DNA of 64,000 nucleotides from Oscarella lobularis (lineage: Eukaryota; Porifera; Homoscleromorpha; Homosclerophorida; Oscarellidae): contig NC_089179.1 in the NCBI RefSeq assembly GCF_947507565.1, positions 2,001,747-2,065,746 of the forward strand. Reading direction: 5' to 3'. The position numbers were made by a program, and so were the translations under genes. Below are positions 11,387 to 23,070 of the stretch, piece by piece. Position 1 is the first letter of the stretch. Each line of letters starts with the position of its first letter. The notes beneath the pieces are model-generated. The model made no database searches, was not told where the DNA came from, and saw only the letters and a list, made by a program, of their open reading frames with translations.

Positions 11387-12291
11387 TCATTTATAAAACA
11401 ATACATGTATTTACGATTTTCCCTTAGGGTGAGCTCTAAGCATTGGACGAATATGATCAATCATAAAAAATAAACAAGAAGTTAAGTGAATAACATGTCT
11501 AGCATTCTAATTAGAACCTAATGCCATACAGGTACCTTTTTTTTGTCCAATGACTTCAATATCTTCGTTTATTTTTGCCATTCTTTCCTAGCAATCCGTA
11601 CTGCCACATTCAGCAACAGAAATCACAGTTACATTTACTAATGTAATATCTTCTTTTTCAGCAATTCGTTCAACTTTTTCTTTTTTTGTTCGCCTATATT
11701 GACAAAAACAATTAATGGCTTGGTTTCCGTTCAGCCAGTCATTATGCTAAGACTCGTGATCCGACGCGAAGTACTCTTAATGATTCGTCAATCGGCGCCA
11801 TTTTCGAAATTTTCTTTCGCTCCCGTACTCCATCCTCCTCGTACTCGATCGAAAACACCTCTAGACAATGCCATGAGCTGTCTTTTAGCGAAGAAAGGGC
11901 GCGGTAGGCCATTTTCTCTCTCACAGCCGGAATGAAACTTCCTCCACTGAGTCAGAGAGAGCGCACTTTCATCTTCGGATGAGCCGGACTGATCTTCGCC
12001 TTGAAATGCCTTGGGCCTTTTCACTGTACGACCAGCAAACGTTCGAATAGGAGAGATATCGCCCTGGGGCGGTTTCGCCATAGTGCAGCTGAGAACTGAG
12101 CGCGCGCGCCTGCTTTGTTACGTCACAATGACAAGCTAATCAGCTCGCGTCATTCTATTATTCTTGTTTCCTGTATAACTGTTGTAGTTTTGGGCCTTCT
12201 CGCGCTTCTAAAATTGGACATTGGTTCGTCTTTTGTATGCAGAAAAGCATAAAGTCAATATTCACACCGTTTAGAGGAGTTGGGGCGCAAT
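11387..12291. other. Region with no recognised gene; open minus frame 11788-12081
   Basis: A 97-codon minus frame starting MAKPPQGDISPIRTF is preceded by a CpG-rich GCGCGCGC patch and a TGACGTAA-like CRE motif near 12118, which could be a promoter. I recognise no domain. It might be a first exon. Confidence 0.3.
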
Positions 12292-15200
12292 ATGAGCACT
12301 AGACGAAGAAGACCAAAAAGATATCGTCTCTGGCGCGACGATTCCTCTCTCAAAATACCCAAACAGACTGTAAGCAGTTGGAGAAGACGATTGGCCGGCC
12401 AGGAATACCAACCACCGTCGTTTTGCAATGAATAAGCTGAAGGTGAATTATACTTATTGAAATTAAGTGTGCAGGTTTTTTTTCAAGTGCCCAAAATTTA
12501 AGATGGAGATGGATGTCTCGAAGGAGAACTCGAAAGCTTGGCTCTTGAAGATTATACAGAAACGACTCGGTGTGATTTAAATTATACTTATTTGATAATT
12601 TTGCTTACTGCATGAGAACTTTATAGCGAGAGCGCTTCTGACGAAGAGGAGAGCATTTCAAGTGACTCATTCGAGTTGGAAGAATCTGAAAGCGATGTCA
12701 TCAGTTCCAGTTGTGAAGAAGAGGAGAGCGTCTCAAGTGAAACCAACGTAACACTGCATGTACACAGAATGTCAATAGAGTGAAATTATTATTAATATTA
12801 AACAGGACACCTGCACTACTACATCTAGTGATCTCATCTATGCTTCAGCAAATATATCTGAAGAAGAAAGCACCAAATTATTAATAAAATTAGCTTCTCG
12901 TCCCAGTCTTACAAAATCCGCACTCTCGGACGTCTTTGAGTTATTGAAACGACACTTTCAAAAAGATGCAAAAATTCCACGACACCTTTCGTCAGTTTAC
13001 ATGAAGATGCATTTAAGCAGCATACGCAGCATCGTCGAACATACTCTGTGCCTTTCCTGTAATCAAAATGTCGATGGAACCAGTTGCCCTAATCCTTCAT
13101 GCACGAAAGCAGATTTAGCGGCTTTTGTGCAGCTTTCAATTAAAAATCAAATTGCACAAGTTTTTCAAGAGTATGAATGTACCCAGGATAATTACTTAAT
13201 CAAAATATATTCTCTAATTAAGGAGATGAAGATTTCCTTGGCAAAATTGTTGCGCCTCAGTTTGGGCCATCATCCACTATCGACGACGTATTTGATGGCA
13301 CGCTCTATGAAGAGAAAATGGCTCATTTCAAGCTCAGAGAAGCCGACATTTTTCTTTATTTATCTCTACTGACGGAGTTTCAAGTTTTCAAATCTTCAAC
13401 TAAGTCGATGTGGCCAGTCTGGCTAAGAATAAATGAACTTCCACCTTCAATTAGGTACTTAGAGATATTCGACATTAGACAGGGAGTTGCAGTTATTCTT
13501 AGGTTTTACAGTAAGTACAAAAGTCTTGCGGGACTGTGGGTTGGAGAGCGTAAGCCACCCATGCTTTGGTTTCTAAAACCTTGTGCAAAAGAGCTTAATG
13601 AACTTGCAGTAGACGGTTTGTCGTTTTATGAACTTGAATGAGACAACGCACGACGATCTTTCTTTTATTCAGGATTTCGCATTGTTCTGAAGAAAAAACG
13701 GTTCTGTGCAAGGCGTTTGTGTCAGTATTTGTGGCCGACCTCCCGGCTAAAGCAGCAGTGCTGTCCCATGCTCAGTTCAACGGAAAATGCGGCTGCACTT
13801 ACTGTATGCAAGAGGGTGCTGTCGTTGAGAAAGGAAGAGGCCATACAAGGATTTATGAGCACGCCGCCGAATATGAGGAAAGAAAGCATAGGAGCATTTT
13901 GCAGAATGCAAGGATTGCTCTCGACGAACACGTATGTATTACGTTACATACTACGTATATACATTCATATGACGTAATAATTTTTTGAAGAAAATTGCTT
14001 ATGGCGTCAAAGGAGCATCAGCTTTGGCAGCTCTAGACAGCTTTGATTCTGTTCAAAGCGTGGCAATAGACTACATGCATTGTCTTCTTGAGGGTGTAGT
14101 CAAAAAATTACTCAGTCTCTGGTTCGACTTTTCTGCTGAATTGTACTGCATAAGTTAATTCACTGACGTCGTTGATCAACGGCTGAAGGAAATTAAACCT
14201 CCAGAAATTGTCACCTGTTTGCCAACTACTATAGCCAAACGATGCTATTGGAAAGGTAGTTCTTATGTGGTTCATTGCCCTGTATTAATGTATCTACTAT
14301 ATTTAACTTTAGCCTCAGAATATCGCTCGTGGCTTCTCTATTACTCTCTTCCAGTTTTGCAAGGCATTTTACCTGATCACCTCTGGTGGCATTACAGTCT
14401 GCTAGCTGGAGGAATTCTGATATATTTGCAAGAGAGCATCTCAAAAGTTCAGGAGAGCGAAGCAAAGAAAATGATCGAGTCGTTTTGCTTTTTCTACGGC
14501 AGATTATATGGTACGCTCTATTGCATTTTGTTAGGTGAATACAATAATTACCTGTAGGTCGTGAACACTGCACGATTAAGGTCCATTTACTTTGCCATCT
14601 TTCTGACGACGTGAGGCGTCATGGTCTATTATGGACCCACTCTTTCCTTGAATACGAATCAATCAATGGCTATCTAAAAAGGCAAATTCATGGAACCCAT
14701 GATATAGAAAACAAGTAAATCCAATTAAAACAATCTGCGTGGTGTTTTACTGCAGCAGATTGCTGCAGCATGGATCGTGCAGTCAGATTCTGACGAGGAG
14801 AAGGTTTATTGATTTTCTGGAAGTTTTAGGTATAAACTTCTAATTCGATCGGTAGCTGTAAATAGTTTAAGCCTAATTTTCTATTAGTACACAGCGTTGC
14901 AAACGCGAGAAACTAGAAGATGATATTTATGGATTAGGAAAACGAAAGGATCGCAGTACCATCACGCAGGAAGCATATGATGCTATAAAGGAATCTATAG
15001 GAGAAGATATCAGCGGAAACGAATTCAGCGTTCAAGTATTCCCGAGAGTCTTCATCGGAGAATCAGGCGTTATCCACAGCAAAGCATACGCTTCGTCGTC
15101 AAGAAGGAACAACTGCGTAGGGCAAATTCGAGCTGACGGCAAAGTGAAAATTGGGATCATTCATCTTCTGCTTTCAATTCGAAGGCGTCATGACAATCAT

Positions 15201-15299
15201 GTTTTCATTTGTGTTCTGTTTAGTCCGATGAAAGCAGCAGAGCCTTTCTTTACTAGTGCAATGCTCCTGAAGAAGTTAGGGGCCATGTACATACCCTAA
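12292..15299 (+). pseudogene. EnSpm/CACTA-like transposase gene (multi-exon)
   Basis: The gene starts MSTRRRRPKRYRLWRDD at 12292. Short introns separate an acidic Ser/Glu exon (12630-12760) from the transposase body. Landmarks are a CLSCNQNVDGTSCPNPSC zinc cluster (~13040), LRINELPPSIRYLE (~13420), CKAFVSVFVADLPAKAAVL and GCTYCMQEG (~13720-13810), SVAIDYMHCLLEGVV (~14055), WLLYYSLPVLQGILP (~14330), and KVHLLCHLSDDVRRHG plus ESINGYLKRQIHGTHD (~14580-14715). The last exon ends at a TAA at 15297. This block order is that of the tnp2/Transposase_21-type proteins. Some exon joins shift frame, so intactness is uncertain. Palindromic repeats lie just downstream (15.5-15.72 kb). A 260 bp piece is duplicated at 26.2 kb. 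Confidence 0.7.
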
Positions 15300-15499
15300 A
15301 TGGGCTGTTCAGATCCTTCAGAGGAAAGAAAGCTATATCATGTGCCGAATGACAGACAGAAAAACGAGTAGTTTGCATCGAAACCGTCGGTAAAGTGCAA
15401 ACCATCGTAGTTCCTAATTGCTTCGAAAGAGACTAGAAAAATATATGCAATGTATCTTTGATTTTGACCCCCTAAACAGTAATACATATGCAGTATGTG

Positions 15500-15720
15500 A
15501 ATCTCATGAAATTTCACGAGAGGCTCATGAGATTGGCATGAAACAGACTATCTCATGAGAGCAACGTGAACATCTCATGAGGTCAAAGGGAATTTCATGA
15601 GACCGTCGACGCTCTCTTGAGGTTTTAAAAAATCTCATGAGATTGGCCTGCGTCTCATGAGATTTGCCCTCATTTCATGAGATCTCATGATGTCTCACGA
15701 GATCCCGTGAGTTCTCATGA
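15500..15720. repeat. Cluster of about 14 TCTCATGAGA palindromes
   Basis: The palindrome TCTCATGAGA and one- or two-base variants recur roughly every 10-22 bp, for example at 15502, 15524, 15551, 15573, 15594, 15633, 15653, 15673, 15683, 15693 and 15713. Spacers differ in sequence, so this is not a simple tandem repeat. It lies between the EnSpm gene's stop codon and the PIF1 relic. CACTA elements carry subterminal clusters of short binding motifs for their own TnpA-type protein, and this cluster would fit that role. Confidence 0.85.
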
Positions 15721-17157
15721 CTTTTTTCCGCGATGCTGTTCAGCTATTTTCGTGCAGAGAGAATGTAGCTGAGTTCAATTTCAATTGCTTGAAAAATTCA
15801 AACAAACCGGTCGTTTTGATTAACGCCGATCACAACTGCACCGAGGACAAAGACGCCAATGAAGAAGACGCTGGCGGATTTTACGCACGCGTTCGTCTTT
15901 GCGAAAGTGCGCGTGTTATGCTCACATCGAATCTCTGGATATGGGCTTGGTCAACGGAGCGAAGGGATGCGTAGTGGCAATTTTGTACCAACCCGGTGCA
16001 AAGCGCCAGCACTTCCAAAAGCTGTCGTTGTTCAAATGGACAAATACGACGGCCCAACATGGGGCGGAGAACGCTGCGTTCTCATATGCCCAATCAAACG
16101 CACATGGCCCAGTTCAACGGGCAATAGAAGGAGTTCATGCAAGCGGCGAGAGCTACCCATTCAATTGGCATGGGCTTTCACCGTGCACAATTCGCGAGGT
16201 CTCACACAAGATTGTGCATTTATTGACATAGGCAAGCGCGAATTTGCACCTGGAATAACCTACGTGGGATTTTCCAGAGTGCGGCATATTAATAATTCAA
16301 AGCTATGATTACGCTCGAATTGCTAATTTGAGAAAATCAAAAGCTATAAACTGCGATTGAGCGAAGACAAGCGCCTAAACGGTCTAGCTAGGCGCACTGA
16401 AATAACATTTCAGTCGTTGGCCGCAAGTACCAACGATGCTGTTCCAGATGGAATTAAAGAGCTCTTTAGACATCTGCATAATAAATTAGTAATTGACAAA
16501 GAGGAGCATAGCAATCATACATACAGCAAAAAATGATCGTAGACAATGAAAATGGCACGGACAAAATTGATAATGATATCGTCAAAGTGACAAAAACAGC
16601 GGCTAAAAAAGCCCCTGTTACAAAGCGTAAAGGGCAAACGTGCGAGTAATGCCAGCACAAATGTGTCGTTGCCACAGGCTTCAAAGAAACGCCGGACCAC
16701 TACTCCGCCGTCTCCGAATCCGTTTCTGCTTCAAATGGGGCGCAAGCGAGAATCGTTAGTAGGAGACGGAAAGTGCTACTTTCGAACAGTGTCGAATGCA
16801 GCATTTGGAACCGAAGATCGCCATTTGGCACTTCGGTCAAGGATTGTTAATTTCATGGCAGAATTAAAGTCTATCTTTGCAATGTCCTTCTGTAACAAGG
16901 ACTATATAAAGCCCACACTTCAAACGTACGACAAGAAGGAGCTTTTGCAACCCAAACTGAAATTCAGACAACGGCAACACTTTTTTAAATTGACGTTAGT
17001 GTATTTACATAAATGGGTAAAGAGTAGGCGTGGAATACATACAAACCGAGGTTTGAGATAAATGTTCCGGCGCTCATTACGCTGCCCGTGCACAGAATGG
17101 AGGTACAACATTATACAAACCACTTTGATTTGATGTACCCATTGATCAAAGTGAGTT
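15717..17157 (+). pseudogene. PIF1-type helicase C-terminus fused to an OTU protease, relic
   Basis: The region begins FFRDAVQLFSCRENVAEFN. It continues with CESARVMLTSNLW and GLVNGAKGCVVAILY, then in a shifted frame CKRRELPIQLAWAFTVHNSRG and GITYVGFSRVRH, the C-terminal motifs of transposon PIF1 helicases. After a low-complexity linker (SKKRRTTTPPSPNP), an OTU cysteine protease domain starts: GDGKCYFRTVSNAAFG (catalytic Asp-Gly-x-Cys) and HLALRSRIVNFM; a NHFDLMYP block at ~17130 may hold the catalytic His. The helicase N-terminus (Walker A/B) is absent. PIF1-OTU fusions are typical of Helitron-like and related invertebrate elements. At least three frame breaks make this a relic. Confidence 0.72.
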
Positions 17158-18043
17158 TGCTTTGGTTTCTCCACGCAAAAGTGAAAAAGCGTGCGACAAG
17201 CCAAAGCTGTTGTGCTCTTCCTTAGCAGCTAATGAAGCTGGCTGGCCTGCTGATGACCAATAAACAAGAGTTACGTCGGCAGGTAATAGAAGGCATTCGA
17301 ATGAAATGCCTTCTTGGAGGCATTCCAATGAAATGTCTCCTCCTTTAAAAGCACCCAATTTTGGAAGTTTTTACATCTCAAAAAATTCAAATCTTTGTTG
17401 CCAATAAAATGAAAAAGAAATATTCAATTTCAATGACTAAAACTTTTTAAAACCTCTAATAAAGGTTACATAAAAAAGGTTGTAACTTGCTATCGTCATG
17501 TCTCCAGCTTAATGTTCTTATTGAAGACATAATTAGCACAGACATAAATTAAAACACCCAAAACAATAAATATATAAATGTTAAAAACATAGATTATTAT
17601 ATAATTAGTCTTCCCTATCTAAAAGTTTCCCTTTGTCTATCTCCTCCTCGGACCAATCCTTCTCCTCCTCCTTCTCCTCTTCCTCTTTGCTCTCTTTCAT
17701 CTTCTCCTCCTCCATCTTTTAGTCCACTTTCATCGTTTCCTCCTTCTCTTCCTCTGTCTTTTCTCTTCCTTCTTCTCGTCCCCCTCCTTTTTTCCTCCTT
17801 TTCCTCCTCCTTTTCTCTTCCTCCTTCTTTTCCTCAAGCATTAGTGATGGTCGCTTTTGCTCGCCCCCGCCCTAAATGACATTGAGGGCGGCGGCAAGCA
17901 TTTGTTCACCTCTGCCGCTCGGGCGGAGGAACCGCCATGGTGCGATCACTATCTCTAGCGATCCACCATGGCGGCTCGATCGTAGGAAGAAGTACCTAAA
18001 GAAAATCACATTAAATTTATTCTTTCGCGAGTGATCGCGAAGT
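17158..18043. repeat. Spacer with polypyrimidine tract and short inverted/direct repeats
   Basis: A CT-only-rich strand runs 17638-17835 with CTCCTCCT-type units. At 17292-17342 GGCATTC(G/C)AATGAAATG occurs twice in tandem. At 17927-17975 CCGCCATGGTG and its complement form an imperfect inverted repeat around a short loop. The last one overlaps exon 2 of the RG-rich candidate gene. Confidence 0.6.
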
Positions 18044-18203
18044 CTTACTTTTCGGGGCGACGCCGACCGCGACCGCTTCCGCGGCGATTGCGACAACGTC
18101 GACCTTGGCCACGGCCACGGCCGCGACCGCGGTAGACGTGATCGTCTTCGCCGCCGCAACGGCCACGGAGAGCGCCGCCCGTTCCTTGCTCAGCTGTTAA
18201 CAT
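17872..18203 (-). CDS. Candidate two-exon RG-rich small protein
   Basis: On the minus strand an ATG at 18203 opens MLTAEQGTGGALRGRCGGED, then an Arg-Gly run (YRGRGRGRGQG, GSGRGRRRPEK). A perfect GTAAGA donor begins at 18048. A TTTCTTTAG acceptor ends at 17996, and the spliced frame continues to TAG at 17872-17874, giving about 92 residues. RG repeats of this kind occur in RNA-binding and ribonucleoprotein tails and are methylated by PRMTs. I recognise no family. GC-rich simple sequence alone could give such a frame by chance, but the splice sites are good. Confidence 0.3.
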
Positions 18204-18421
18204 CGTTTTTGCGCGCTTTGTGACAATAGATATCTATGTGTGACGTAACAATGATAACTTTAAGCACGTGTTTTATTTATTTAATAGAAACGGTAACAGC
18301 GGTAGGAGGCTTCTCAGGATGGCTATCGAAGCCATCGTTATCTAGTCAGTCAAAAGAATGCGTTCAAACTGACATGGTTTTTAAGGGTAAGGGTTAATTA
18401 ATTTCACAGAAGTCGGTTTAT

Positions 18422-19438
18422 ATGGATGGGCATGAGAGGGAAGATGTTGTAAAAAGTCGTGCCGACTACGTGTCAAATTTGCAATCGCTGGAAAAAGACC
18501 ATCGTGTCCCGCCGTTGCCTACTGATGCTTTGCCTGACGTCGAGCAACCTGGTTTTCTTGGCAATCCATTGGCGGAAAAGCACCTCGTAACCATCTTCCA
18601 CGATGAGACTGTCTTCCAATCTAACGGAGACCAGACATTGGCTTGGAGTCAGGACGAACAATTTTTCATACGGAAAAAGGGAGGGGCAGGGATCATGGTA
18701 TCAGACTTTATTGAAGAACACAACGGCTTCCTTAGAATTCCAGGAAAAGAAGCGCGAAGGCAATTTGAATTCGGGAAAAATAGGGACGTTTGGACGGCCG
18801 ATCACTTTTTAAATCAAGTTGAGAAAGCCGTAGCCATCGCGGAAGAGAAGTACCAAAGAGATCAGTACACACTACTGTGGATTTTCGACCACAGTTCTAA
18901 TCATGCATCAAAAGGAAAAGACGCACTCGTCGCTGATCGCATGAATTTGTCGTCAGGGAAGAAACAGCCTGCAATCAGAGGTACTGTCTGGAACGGCAGG
19001 CCTTTTAAAATGGTGTTCCCCGACGGTAAACCAAAAGGTCTCAAAGTTGTTCTGGAAGAGAGAGGTGTCAACTGTGCTGGACTAAAGCGTGCGGAGATGG
19101 TCGCCATTCTAGAGAAGCATGACGACTTTGCCGATGAGAAGTCTTTGCTGGAGAGGGTGATCGAAGGGAGAGGGCACTTTTGCAGATTTCTTCCCAAGTA
19201 TTATTGTGAGCTGAACCCAATCGAAAGGGTTTGGTGCGTCGCAAAAAGGATTGCTAGAGAGAAGTGCAGGTATAATATCGTCTCATTGAGACAGATAATC
19301 TCAGTCGTGTTTGATATCATCTCAACCGACATGATTCGTAAATTCTTTCGAAAATGTCGCGAATACGTTGAAGCGTACACGAATTGGCAGTATTGGATGG
19401 ACTGTAGAGAACGCTGCAAAAGTATACAAATCCCATAG
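18422..19438 (+). CDS. IS630/Tc1-like DDE superfamily transposase
   Basis: A 338-codon open frame begins MDGHEREDVVKSRADYV, a conserved opening of this family's catalytic half. The catalytic blocks are TIFHDETVFQSNG (first Asp), LLWIFDHSSNHAS (second Asp) and FLPKYYCELNPIERVW (third acid, Glu). IMVSDFIEEHNGFL and GKNRDVWTADHF lie between. The C-terminus has MIRKFFRKCREYVEAY. It cuts and pastes DNA ends. The usual N-terminal DNA-binding part is not in this frame and may be an upstream exon or lost. No terminal repeats were identified. A decayed relative is at 46.9-47.4 kb. Confidence 0.75.
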   Translation: MDGHEREDVVKSRADYVSNLQSLEKDHRVPPLPTDALPDVEQPGFLGNPLAEKHLVTIFHDETVFQSNGDQTLAWSQDEQFFIRKKGGAGIMVSDFIEEHNGFLRIPGKEARRQFEFGKNRDVWTADHFLNQVEKAVAIAEEKYQRDQYTLLWIFDHSSNHASKGKDALVADRMNLSSGKKQPAIRGTVWNGRPFKMVFPDGKPKGLKVVLEERGVNCAGLKRAEMVAILEKHDDFADEKSLLERVIEGRGHFCRFLPKYYCELNPIERVWCVAKRIAREKCRYNIVSLRQIISVVFDIISTDMIRKFFRKCREYVEAYTNWQYWMDCRERCKSIQIP

Positions 19439-20160
19439 GCGAATTCTTGGTGAACCGCTGTAAGCTTGTATTTTTAGTGAGCATGTATTGTTAGTTTGTC
19501 ACTGAAAAAGAACAAGCAGGTTTACGCCACATTTCCAGCAATAACTCACTCTAACATCAGTACGCTTACATAGCAGTCTGTCCGCAATTCCAGCAATATT
19601 CTAGTGGGGGATCTTTGAGGGAGGCGATGACACGTCACTCTCCTCTCTCTTCTTCTTCCTCAGACTGGCTTTCTACTGTATCTAGGTTTTCTTCTCTGTT
19701 CCCCGTTACGTTTTTATCGCCCTCATTCTTCTCTTCGGAAGTAGGAGCATTCTGTTTGTCTCTACTGTCTGTCGCCCTTTGCTGAATTTTGTTAGAGAAA
19801 CAACTACCTGGCTCTCTTCCTCAGTCACAACTTCCTGCTCGTTTAGTATTAGGGTTACAAACAATAATTAAATACCGAAGCATGATTTTCTGTCTTTCGC
19901 GCTTTACGCCCTAATTCATGAACTGTTTGAAATGGTAATTTCTCATATACATAAACAAACCTGCTCGTCTGCGACAAGTGAAGTAGCATAAGCTTCATCT
20001 TGAGCTCTGACGATGGCCCGCCTCTGTTAAAAGTTGCGCTGATTGATTACAAAATTACTATAGTTAGTATGTCATACCTCCTGCAGGCTTTCGGTGCCAG
20101 AACGGTCTGTTGATGAACCGGGAAGATAATAGCTGTCCGTAGAACATTGACTTTCCGTAG
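19439..20160. other. Region without a recognisable gene
   Basis: Mostly AT-rich, with a short CT-rich tract at 19638-19680. No motif found on either strand. Confidence 0.4.
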
Positions 20161-20165
20161 TCAGA

Positions 20166-20938
20166 TCAACGGGTGAGGCAGAACATATTGAGAAGATGTT
20201 TGGCTAATTCGGACAAGAGCATTCGCTTTTCGCAAGTGAGGCATGTTTCAAAATTGACGTCCTCCTCTTCTTTGGATACACGCGCGACAATGGATTTATG
20301 CAGTGGGCAAAAATATATGATTTGTTTCTTGCATGTTTCTTTCAAATTAGGCACATGGTGGGGAGGTGCAAGTGGAAACAAGCGTCGACTTCCTTGTTCA
20401 ACAGCTGTCACCATTAGGGTATAACCGCCGACTTCAGAAAGTGGTGGAAAAGCTCTGAGCAGTGTTTCTTTCATCGAAACTCATTCTCCGATTCTCCGAA
20501 GGATATCCTTTTCTTTTCCGCGTGGAGCCTTTACAGTGTGACAGCCCCGAAGACATACAAATTTGTGCGTCCATCCGCGGCTTGCACTAGGAGGACAGGG
20601 TAGCTTTTGTTTTGCTTTTTTTCTAAAGCTGGCCGACTTTTGCGTCCGTAACCTTTGCCTTTTAATCCAAACAGCTTAAGCTGCTCTTGCCAGGCAAGAG
20701 GAGACGAAGAGAAGAGCTTCCGGCTGTCGCTTGAAGAGCCACTTTTCAACATAGATCCCGGATCAAACATGGCGCCCGGTTCGCCTGCATCTGCAATATC
20801 GGACGATTGGCTCGGTTCAGCGTCCTCTTCTTCTTCGCCGAGATCAACAACTCGGAGCTTTATCTCCTTAAATCCGGCTTCAAGCGCTTTGATTAATGAT
20901 GCACCTTGTTTGGAATTTTTTCCTTTCTTTATGTCCAT
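20166..20938 (-). CDS. Uncharacterised transposon-associated gene with C2HC-like finger (two frames)
   Basis: Two minus frames probably belong to one gene. The first (20938-20531, 135 codons) starts MDIKKGKNSKQGASL, has an acidic Glu/Asp-Ser middle and a basic GKGYGRKSRPALEKK part. The second (20474-20166) has LRAFPPLSEVGGYTLM, LKETCKKQIIYFCPLHK and a CLTCEKRMLLSELAKH finger-like C-x2-C...H. A similar finger is at 33.1-33.2 kb. The layout resembles the N-terminal half of invertebrate transposon-linked HECT-type proteins, but no HECT domain is seen and I would not assign a function. The junction at 20474-20531 is a splice or a frameshift. Confidence 0.4.
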
Positions 20939-21114
20939 AGCAAAAGAATTGACAGGATTAACAGTAGCGAATGATTAAAAATAGTTGCTAAGTCACGGAA
21001 AGTGAAAGCGTGAAAAGACTTGGAACTGAACCTTTGCGATAGAGAGAAGCTTCGGCACTGAGCTTGCGCGGTTTGCGTACGCTGCATTCCTGACATTCTT
21101 TCTTTCTTCGTCAC

Positions 21115-21290
21115 TATGTTTCTTTATTCATAGCCATGTTTCATAGCTATGTTTCATAGCTATGATTCATAGCTATGATTCATAGCTATGATTCACAGCC
21201 ATGATTCATAGGCATGTTTCATAGCTATGTTTCTATATTTCATTCCCGTGTTTCATAGCTATGGTTCATTCCTATCACTCATTCATTCTT
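21115..21290. repeat. Minisatellite with unit near TTTCATAGCTATG
   Basis: About ten imperfect copies of a 13-16 bp unit (TTCATAGCTATG, with AGCTAT palindrome) run from 21121 to 21290. Confidence 0.85.
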
Positions 21291-23070
21291 ATGGTTTTTA
21301 TTTTTGACACTGTTCTAGCGCCATACACGAACCCTACTGAATACTAAATAAAGAAATACTTGAAAAAGACTACAATCGTAAAGATCTCAGAACGCGTACT
21401 AACCACCAATAAAAATTCCATTCCACAAAAAAGCCTTCCTTTCTGTCGTTCACCTCTTCGACCTTCTAAAACATCTTACCTCGGTACGGACCTTCGTACA
21501 AAAGAACCGCATTCAACTGTACTTAGCGCCAAAGGCCCATTAATAATTCTAAACCACGACACCTTTACACGCCTAAATCTTCCTTTAGAATGTATCTATA
21601 CTGAAATGAGGCTAGGGGTCTAAGCACGCTAAGATTCTAGAAACTGTATTCGGTCGGCGTAATAGACATTTTTTGAGTCGTACGAGCCTTTTTCCAGATG
21701 GTGAAGTCGACAAAACATCAGTACTTCTTGATGGTTTAGCCAAGGAATCGTGGGCTCCGAGCTGGCGAACGATATGCAAATGATTCCCCGTTCGAAAAAA
21801 GAGGCGAATTGTCGTAGATGAAGACTAACTGAACACGCCTTCTCGCCGATCTTTGTCCGCCTTACTTGCCGCCGTTCCGCTTCCGATCGTTGCGCCGATC
21901 CGCGAACCTCTTTCCCGAACGGTCGAGTGTGTTTACGTTTGGTTCGTTTCTCCGAGGGGCCCTCGCGGGGTTCGCTCTGACGCGTGGGAGGTTTGCGTTG
22001 TTGTCCCTTATGTTGTTTGTTTGAATAACTCGCTCGGCCACTTGTCTGGACTCTTCTCGCCGCCAAGAGCAAACGACGAGCGCGAGAAGAGCCAACGACT
22101 TACTGAGAAAGAACGAGAAAGAGCTATTGACTCAGACAAGCCTTAGACAACACTTTCCGTTCATGAGTTCTGGAAATCAAACTCAGGCACTGCTCAGCAA
22201 GCAGTTCACCGAAAACCCACAGACCAGTCACTCAGAATGCCATTTGCTCAGTCACTTCTCACTCCAAACTACTGCGAATCTTCCTTCACATATCAATACC
22301 ACTCAACAAATACCAAACAAACACTAACTAACTCTACCTATCTCAAGATACCACAACTGAAAATAGCGACGCCGTTCATTATCATACGTATTGCACAAAT
22401 GAGGTCTCTCGCTTCTACAGGTATGGCATGCCGTCTTGCAGCTAGACTCACAACTAAAATCGGCGCACCCTTACTCCTTCTAATAAAGCGCCCCAGTTAA
22501 TTCTCCAGAACTCTGCAATTGAACCAAGCCAATTTTCAGGCGACTTTGCCGCTATTGAACCCATGAGACAAGATCAGGGAGCTAAAATTTATAAGAATTC
22601 AACTCCTTTGTTCTGACACCACCAGACGTTACAAGCGCAAACAAGTTCCTGTGCACTCCACCTTTGCCATTTCGTACTACATATAATAGATTTCATTGCC
22701 AAACAGTAGGCCCGTCACGACGCAAATGGACCAGGGCGATAACTGGACCGGAGGATCGTTTGCATCTTCTGTAGAATAACCGGGCACTCTAAAGGCAACA
22801 GCTGCATTGGCCCGACATTGCCGCTTAGGTAACGTTAAGGGTCAACCGGTTATATCTGGGTCCCTCGCAGGACTCCAACGGTTAGACTAACCCAGAGCCG
22901 TATATATAGAGAGAAGGCTGCGCCAACTTAGAGCACTTGAAGCCTTCACGTGACATTACGGACGCCATTTTGCGTCCAAGTTTGTGCCTGTAGGCCTGTA
23001 CATGAGGCGATTTAGCCTCAGGATTATCAACACAAGTAAAAAAGAGCTTAGATGACAGCTTTTCATCTTA
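21291..23070. other. Region without a recognised gene; possible decayed LTR at 22720-23060
   Basis: On the minus strand, just downstream of the Gypsy pol fragment, a TATATATACGG box at ~22905 and an onset TGTCATCTAAG at ~23057 would suit an LTR, but I could not match it to the other end of the element. Overlapping basic frames at 21.85-22.1 kb have no motif. Confidence 0.3.

Noticed and set aside
15500-15720. CRISPR-like array of short palindromes with spacers
   Set aside because: Spacers are irregular (0-15 bp), the repeat is only 10 bp and the DNA is eukaryotic with introns. No cas-like genes.
22500-23060. Definite 3' LTR for the Gypsy element
   Set aside because: A TATA-like box and TG start are present, but I could not find a matching direct repeat at the 26.1 kb end, so it is left as a possibility only.
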